The notes under the pieces: model-generated
Database searches by the model: none
What the model was told of the DNA's origin: nothing
What the model saw: only the letters and a program-made list of their open reading frames with translations
Assembly: GCA_903843965.1 (NCBI GenBank)
Contig: CAIMRY010000006.1
Span: 1 to 64,000, forward strand
Direction: 5' to 3'
Origin: an uncultured delta proteobacterium
GTDB lineage: Bacteria > Desulfobacterota > Desulfovibrionia > Desulfovibrionales > Desulfovibrionaceae
Length of the DNA: 64,000 nucleotides
Program-made: the position numbers and the translations under genes
Shown here: piece by piece, positions 59,301-64,000 of the stretch
Layout: each line of letters starts with the position of its first letter
Numbering within the stretch: the stretch's first letter is position 1

Positions 59301-59675
59301 AGCGCCCGACAAGGCCTCTGGCCCTGCGGCGGACCCGGCGGTGTGGGTCAGGACCGGGCCGGAAAGGCCAGAAGAGCCAGCACGGGCGCTGCCGCCTTCG
59401 GTACCGGGGACAGGGCTGGCCACGGGTGTTGAAGCGCCAGGGGAGGGAACTCCCGGCGTTATGGCTCCGAACGTTGAAGCGCCTGGGGATGTGCCCAGGG
59501 GGGCCAGTTCGGCCAGGCGCTCCCGGAAATAGGTGTCCATGAGCTGCGCGGCGGCGGCCGGGTAGCCGGTGAGGTCGCCCTTGCGGGCCGCCTCGGCCAG
59601 GTTGGACCGGTCCTGCCGCAGCGCGAGCGCTGAAGGCGGCAGGACCGGTCCGCTGTGTTCGCTTTCCGTGGTCAT
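56313..59675 (-). CDS. glnD: PII uridylyltransferase / uridylyl-removing enzyme
   Basis: A 1120-residue GlnD with all domains: nucleotidyltransferase (VGGYGRSELCPASDVDVLVL, residues about 148-167), HD hydrolase (HPVGKHTLEVVR and FAHDLAKPN) and two C-terminal ACT domains. It senses glutamine and modifies PII (glnB, next door). It is about 230 residues longer than usual because of low-complexity insertions (Gly/Ser/Pro near residue 60-130, Gly/Gln near 300 and 385, Ser/Pro near 850) encoded by short tandem repeats. No strong ribosome-binding site precedes the ATG. Its last codons are duplicated in inverse at 54710. Confidence 0.92.
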   Translation of the reverse strand: MTTESEHSGPVLPPSALALRQDRSNLAEAARKGDLTGYPAAAAQLMDTYFRERLAELAPLGTSPGASTFGAITPGVPSPGASTPVASPVPGTEGGSARAGSSGLSGPVLTHTAGSAAGPEALSGAVSNAGRGKAAAVAGSSPPFALVAVGGYGRSELCPASDVDVLVLYEGAVPGSAEELSRGLFHPLWDLGLDLGHGVRALKDGLALAREDTQVLTSLLDIRLIAGDAQVLESFRREFSQKVLACAAEPFGQWVLAHNVQRRAEYGDSSGLLEPDLKNGLGALRDVHQIHWLLGLKSGMGQNSGQSVGQSVGQAVGQPFTPGDQPFTPGDHAMLAQDYAFVLSARTALHLAARRKTDRLSFDYQPQVARALGFAGAEPEAGPEHGQNPGQGNVQANDQANGQAKDQASGQDDGLATGLAVEAFLSRLHQSMTRIRSMRQACWLCVFPPSTPAPALPPGAPQGIVDTPTGVAFAVADPPPGPELLLALYVAAAQAARPVAWSALRATRLALADPQPGVNMRAACASLPGVLAALIAIFRASGRDAESSPLSLISEPCRPKSGSGLVRALKGFFAPSRAPGLDQELPPPSTPSLSTALQSMLDTGLLAALVPEFAPVEHLVQFDDFHIHPVGKHTLEVVRTLAALREPEQASQAPADPLLVERARSLPHYERLLLAGFAHDLAKPNCDHSGAGASLTEDLLRRLGADQETISDVAFLVREHLLIPKTATRRDLADESVSARLAEVCGSVDRLDMLHLLAVADSSSTGPRAWNPWTASLFSELTLKARHLLTNGPLAAPRAVEHSRQVRQAALALAEQPVPISLSGPASPSGTASPSSPPSAAAPPLGLDYAEKCLERMPARATLVLDAPTLVRHMDLARRFRASLDEDLVRKPSGKAGIGVVEIEAVALPGARAFQVSMAALDQPGLFAVMAGVLALHDLNILSAEVLTWTGLPPASTHGGGNGAGNMALDMFVVQEPAEGLYLDDLWARVRRAVSYTLLGKLSLEYRLEQKRVSPLSVPSRAPKARSKVRVDFDASDFYTVVEIAAPDRLGLLHDLARALASLRLEVHLARIATSAGRIHDSFYVRSEDGQKLSDPAQAEGIKKALLAAARPYVGNSKLF
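56322..56344 (-). repeat. Inverted copy of the glnD 3' end, right
   Basis: The 23-bp block within the last codons of glnD that is duplicated in reverse at 54710-54732. It lies 76 bp beyond the immunity gene. Confidence 0.85.
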
Positions 59676-59703
59676 GGACTACGTTCGGCGGCGGCGGGGG
59701 CGC

Positions 59704-61291
<1,588 letters not shown>

Positions 61292-61892
61292 TGAGGGATC
61301 CTCCTTCCTCTCAGGTCCAGGGAAACGCCCTGCCGATGGAACGCCTCGGCCGGGCTACGCCATTACGATTTTGTCAAATACGCTTTTGTATGCACTGTTC
61401 CACCCAGCCAGCCTTGCTTCCTGCGCAGACTAACACCCTTGTCGGATTGCCCAGGCGGGCCGCACAGACGCCCTATCAGCCTCTGCTACACATTTGTCAG
61501 GATGCCTGCGTTTTCGTTCGCTGTGGCAACTACAAAAGCAAGAGCTGGGCCAAATCGTGCCAATCACTGACAACCATTTTATTTCATTGAAAATCTATGA
61601 ATTGTGTCAGCAAAAGTGTCGTTGCCAGATGTGTCAGGAACGCTAAATCTGTCGGCATCATTTTCATAATTGTCATATTTGCACAGAGTGTGTGCGCTCG
61701 GCAGGGGGTTTGGGTGTCTTCCAGGCGTTTTGGCTGGGCGCAATGAAGTTTCGGGATGGATGCGGGCGGAAGTGATCGGGAAACGAAGAGGGAGTGGGTG
61801 AGCGGGGCTTGCACGCACACAGTCAGGACAGGAATGGGGTTTCCGGTCCGGGCTGCTCAGCGGGATTCGCATCGCGGTCTGCCCTGCAAAGC
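61292..61892. other. Gene-free regulatory stretch upstream of amtB
   Basis: About 600 bp between amtB and the ilvD terminator. The part near 61350-61700 is AT-rich, as for a regulated promoter region. A TGGCACG on the minus strand near 61561 recalls the -24 element of sigma54 promoters, but the -12 GC is missing. No gene or RNA is recognised. Confidence 0.35.
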
Positions 61893-61933
61893 AAAAGGCC
61901 CCTCCCAACGCCTGTGCGCTGGAAGGAGCCTTT
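61893..61933 (-). terminator. Terminator of ilvD
   Basis: AAAAGGCCCCTCCC paired with GGAAGGAGCCTTT, followed on the minus strand by TTTTGCTTTG. It lies about 50 bp after the ilvD stop. Confidence 0.75.
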
Positions 61934-61982
61934 CGCGTCTGGTGAGGCCGGAGCGGAGCCCTGGCCGCCGGAGGCTCTGCTT

Positions 61983-63680
61983 TTATTCCAGCACAGCGCC
62001 CTGGGCTGCGCTGCTCACCCGCGCGGCATAGCGTTTGAGGAACGGCGAGTTGATCTTCTTGCGCTTGGGCTTGAACACGGCCTTGCGCCGGGCCAGCTCG
62101 GCCTCGTCCACCAGCAGGTTCAGCCTGCGGCCGGGGATGTCGATCTCGATCAGGTCGCCATCCTGCACCAGGCCGATCATGCCGCCGCTGGCCGCCTCGG
62201 GCGAGACGTGGCCGATGGCCGCCCCGCGCGAGCCGCCGGAAAAGCGTCCGTCGGTGATCAGCGCCACGCTCTCGCCCAGGCCCATGCCCATGATGGTGCT
62301 GGTGGGGGTGAGCATTTCGCGCATGCCCGGGCCGCCCTTGGGCCCCTCGTAGCGGATGACCACCGCGTCGCCGGGCTTGATGTCTCCGGCCAGGATGGCC
62401 GCACAGGCCTCCTCCTCGGAGTCGTAGGGCCGGGCCTTGGCCGTGGTGCGCATCATGGCCGGGACAACGGCCGACTGCTTGACCACCGCGCCCTGGGGCG
62501 CGAGGTTGCCCATGAGCACCGCGATGCCGCCCTCATGGGCGTAGGGCTCGTTCACAGGCCGAATGACCTCGTAGTCGCGCACGCGGGACTTGTTCTCGGC
62601 CAGGTTCTCGCCCACGGTCTTGCCCGTGCAGGTCATGGCCCCGGTCTCGATGCGCCCGGCGCTCGCCAGCTCGGCCATGACGGCCTGAATGCCGCCAGCG
62701 GCGTGCAGGTCCTGGATGTAGTGCGCACCAGCAGGAGACAGGCGGCACAGGTTCGGCGTGTTGCGGCTCACCTCGTCGAAGATGGTCAGGTCGAGGTCCA
62801 GCCCGGCCTCGCGGAAGATGGCCGGCAGGTGCAGCACGGTGTTGGTGGAGCAGCCGAGCGCCATGTCGAGCGTCACGGCGTTTTTCACGCTTTTTTCGGT
62901 CACGATGTCGCGCGGGCGGATGTCGCGCTTCAAAAGCTCCATGATCTGCATGCCGGCCTCTTTGGCCAGGCGGATGCGCGCGGCGTGCACCGCCGGAATG
63001 GTGCCGTTGCCCGGCAGGGCCAGGCCGATGGTCTCGGACAGGCAGTTCATGGAGTTGGCCGTGAACATGCCCGCGCAGGAGCCGCAGCCCGGACAGGCGT
63101 TGTCCTCCAGCTCGGAGAGCTCGGCCTCGTCCATTTTCCCCAGCTTGACCCGGCCCACGGCCTCGAAAACGTTGATCAGGTCCACGCGCTTGCCGCGCAC
63201 CTCTCCCGCCAGCATCGGCCCGCCGGACACGACTATCGTGGGGATGTTCAGCCGCAGCGCGGCCATGAGCATGCCCGGCACCACCTTGTCGCAGTTGGGC
63301 ACGAGCACCAGGGCGTCAAAGGGGTGGGCCGTGGCCATGATCTCGACCGAGTCAGCGATGAGCTCGCGGCTGGGCAAGGACATGCGCATGCCCTCGTGGT
63401 TCATGGCCAGGCCGTCGCACACGCCGATGACCGGGAACTCCATGGGCGTGCCCCCGGCCATGCGCACCCCGTCCTTCACGGCCTGGGCGATGCGGTCCAG
63501 GTGCATGTGGCCGGGGATGATCTCGTTGGCCGAGTTGGCGATGCCGATGAGCGGGCGGCGCATCTCCTCATGCGTCAGCCCCAGGGCCGAGAGCAGCGAG
63601 CGGTGCGGGGCCTTTTCCAGGCCGCCGGTCATCTTGGAGCTGCGGGCGGTCATCTTCCTGCTGGTCTTGCTGGCGGGCAT
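61983..63680 (-). CDS. ilvD: Dihydroxyacid dehydratase
   Basis: A 565-residue Fe-S dehydratase of branched-chain amino-acid synthesis. Motifs: [36 protein letters not shown] (cluster cysteines), and [23 protein letters not shown] near the C-terminus. It converts dihydroxy acids to 2-keto acids for valine, isoleucine and leucine. GGAAG precedes the ATG at 63680. Confidence 0.93.
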   Translation of the reverse strand: MPASKTSRKMTARSSKMTGGLEKAPHRSLLSALGLTHEEMRRPLIGIANSANEIIPGHMHLDRIAQAVKDGVRMAGGTPMEFPVIGVCDGLAMNHEGMRMSLPSRELIADSVEIMATAHPFDALVLVPNCDKVVPGMLMAALRLNIPTIVVSGGPMLAGEVRGKRVDLINVFEAVGRVKLGKMDEAELSELEDNACPGCGSCAGMFTANSMNCLSETIGLALPGNGTIPAVHAARIRLAKEAGMQIMELLKRDIRPRDIVTEKSVKNAVTLDMALGCSTNTVLHLPAIFREAGLDLDLTIFDEVSRNTPNLCRLSPAGAHYIQDLHAAGGIQAVMAELASAGRIETGAMTCTGKTVGENLAENKSRVRDYEVIRPVNEPYAHEGGIAVLMGNLAPQGAVVKQSAVVPAMMRTTAKARPYDSEEEACAAILAGDIKPGDAVVIRYEGPKGGPGMREMLTPTSTIMGMGLGESVALITDGRFSGGSRGAAIGHVSPEAASGGMIGLVQDGDLIEIDIPGRRLNLLVDEAELARRKAVFKPKRKKINSPFLKRYAARVSSAAQGAVLE

Positions 63681-63804
63681 GGCTTCCTCCTGATTGGTTC
63701 TGCGCCGGGGGGGGACGGCGAAATGTATGCGCTGGCGGTTCCAGTCCGGCGGCGCGGAAGTGACTTTTTGCGGCGAGGGCGCCTGTGCAGCCTACTTCCG
63801 CGCC

Positions 63805-64000
63805 CTATTTCCTGGCGGCAATGAGGCTGGCCAGCCCGGCCACGCAGGTGGTGCAGAGCACCAGCGCCACGCACTGCGTCAGGGGCAGGAACTCGACCTT
63901 GAGGAACAGCGGAGGCACGTCGAGCACGCTGCGCAGCCAGGACTGCAAAAACTTGAGGCAGAACAGCGACAGCACGCTGCCCAGCAGCCCCTGCACCACG
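63805..64000 (-). CDS. C-terminal end of a membrane protein, possibly FtsX (partial)
   Basis: The frame is open at the window edge. The visible 64 residues include two hydrophobic segments (LLGSVLSLFCLKFL and VALVLCTTCVAGLASLIA) with LKVEFLPL between, ending in AARK. This pattern resembles the last helices of cell-division FtsX, but only the tail is seen, so the call is tentative. Confidence 0.4.
   Translation of the reverse strand, partial: VVQGLLGSVLSLFCLKFLQSWLRSVLDVPPLFLKVEFLPLTQCVALVLCTTCVAGLASLIAARK

Noticed and set aside
61541-61575. Sigma54 promoter for amtB
   Set aside because: A TGGCACG is present on the minus strand, but the GC of the -12 element is missing at the right spacing.

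Overview
The window is a GC-rich bacterial chromosome segment from a sulfate reducer, most likely a Desulfovibrionales (Desulfobacterota) member. The strongest indication is a complete dsrMKJOP operon (19421-24503) for the membrane complex that feeds electrons to sulfite reduction. ETF/acyl-CoA dehydrogenase genes, selenium use and many 4Fe-4S proteins fit the same assignment. There is no rRNA, no CRISPR array and no complete prophage or insertion sequence.

Layout. 271-2334: acyl-CoA dehydrogenase. 2516-4430: a small island with a phage adaptor-like gene, a putative effector and a membrane protein, under its own promoter. 4521-7479: a b-type cytochrome with a Met/His-rich periplasmic arm, a methionine-rich secreted protein and broken relatives. 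7703-12617: ETF:quinone oxidoreductase-like protein, a DsrE-family selenoprotein with an in-frame UGA, EtfB and EtfA. 12787-14525: yedF (selenium-linked) and a flavin reductase. 15472-18367: an ABC transporter with a DUF2318 Fe-S protein. 18820-24503: RsbRD-like gene plus dsrMKJOP. 24624-28182: a short Rhs gene with displaced toxin tips and immunity genes. 28593-34756: tautomerase, hisS, aspS, def, fmt, DUF116. 34938-37679: Fic protein, TPR protein, tRNA-Asp and tRNA-Val. 38187-45655: lone MacB-like permease, aminotransferase, thiM-thiE, Cys-rich protein, GNAT, DUF362 ferredoxin. 46225-52247: small periplasmic protein, a HEPN gene inserted behind a histone-deacetylase-family gene, a hydantoinase, and an HNH protein. 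52796-54572: coiled-coil and small membrane proteins. 54710-56344: a Tlde1-like effector with its immunity gene. 56313-61291: glnD-glnB-amtB. 61983-63680: ilvD. 63805-64000: end of a membrane protein cut by the window edge.

The main discovery candidate is a dispersed antagonism regulon. Three distant toxin/immunity loci (2.5-4.4 kb, 24.6-28.2 kb, 54.7-56.3 kb) start from nearly the same promoter: two TTGTCC boxes 31-32 bp apart around a CGGCCAAAA core, followed 17-18 bp later by a TATRNT -10. The effector of the first locus and a displaced Rhs tip of the second share a sequence block, and almost all candidate immunity proteins are membrane or exported proteins. Other strong observations are the recoded UGA in the DsrE protein with a SECIS-like hairpin, the 693-bp HEPN insertion bounded by an exact 69-bp direct repeat, and an inverted copy of the glnD 3' end bounding the Tlde1 locus.

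All calls rest on reading the sequence and translations by eye. No database search or folding program was used.
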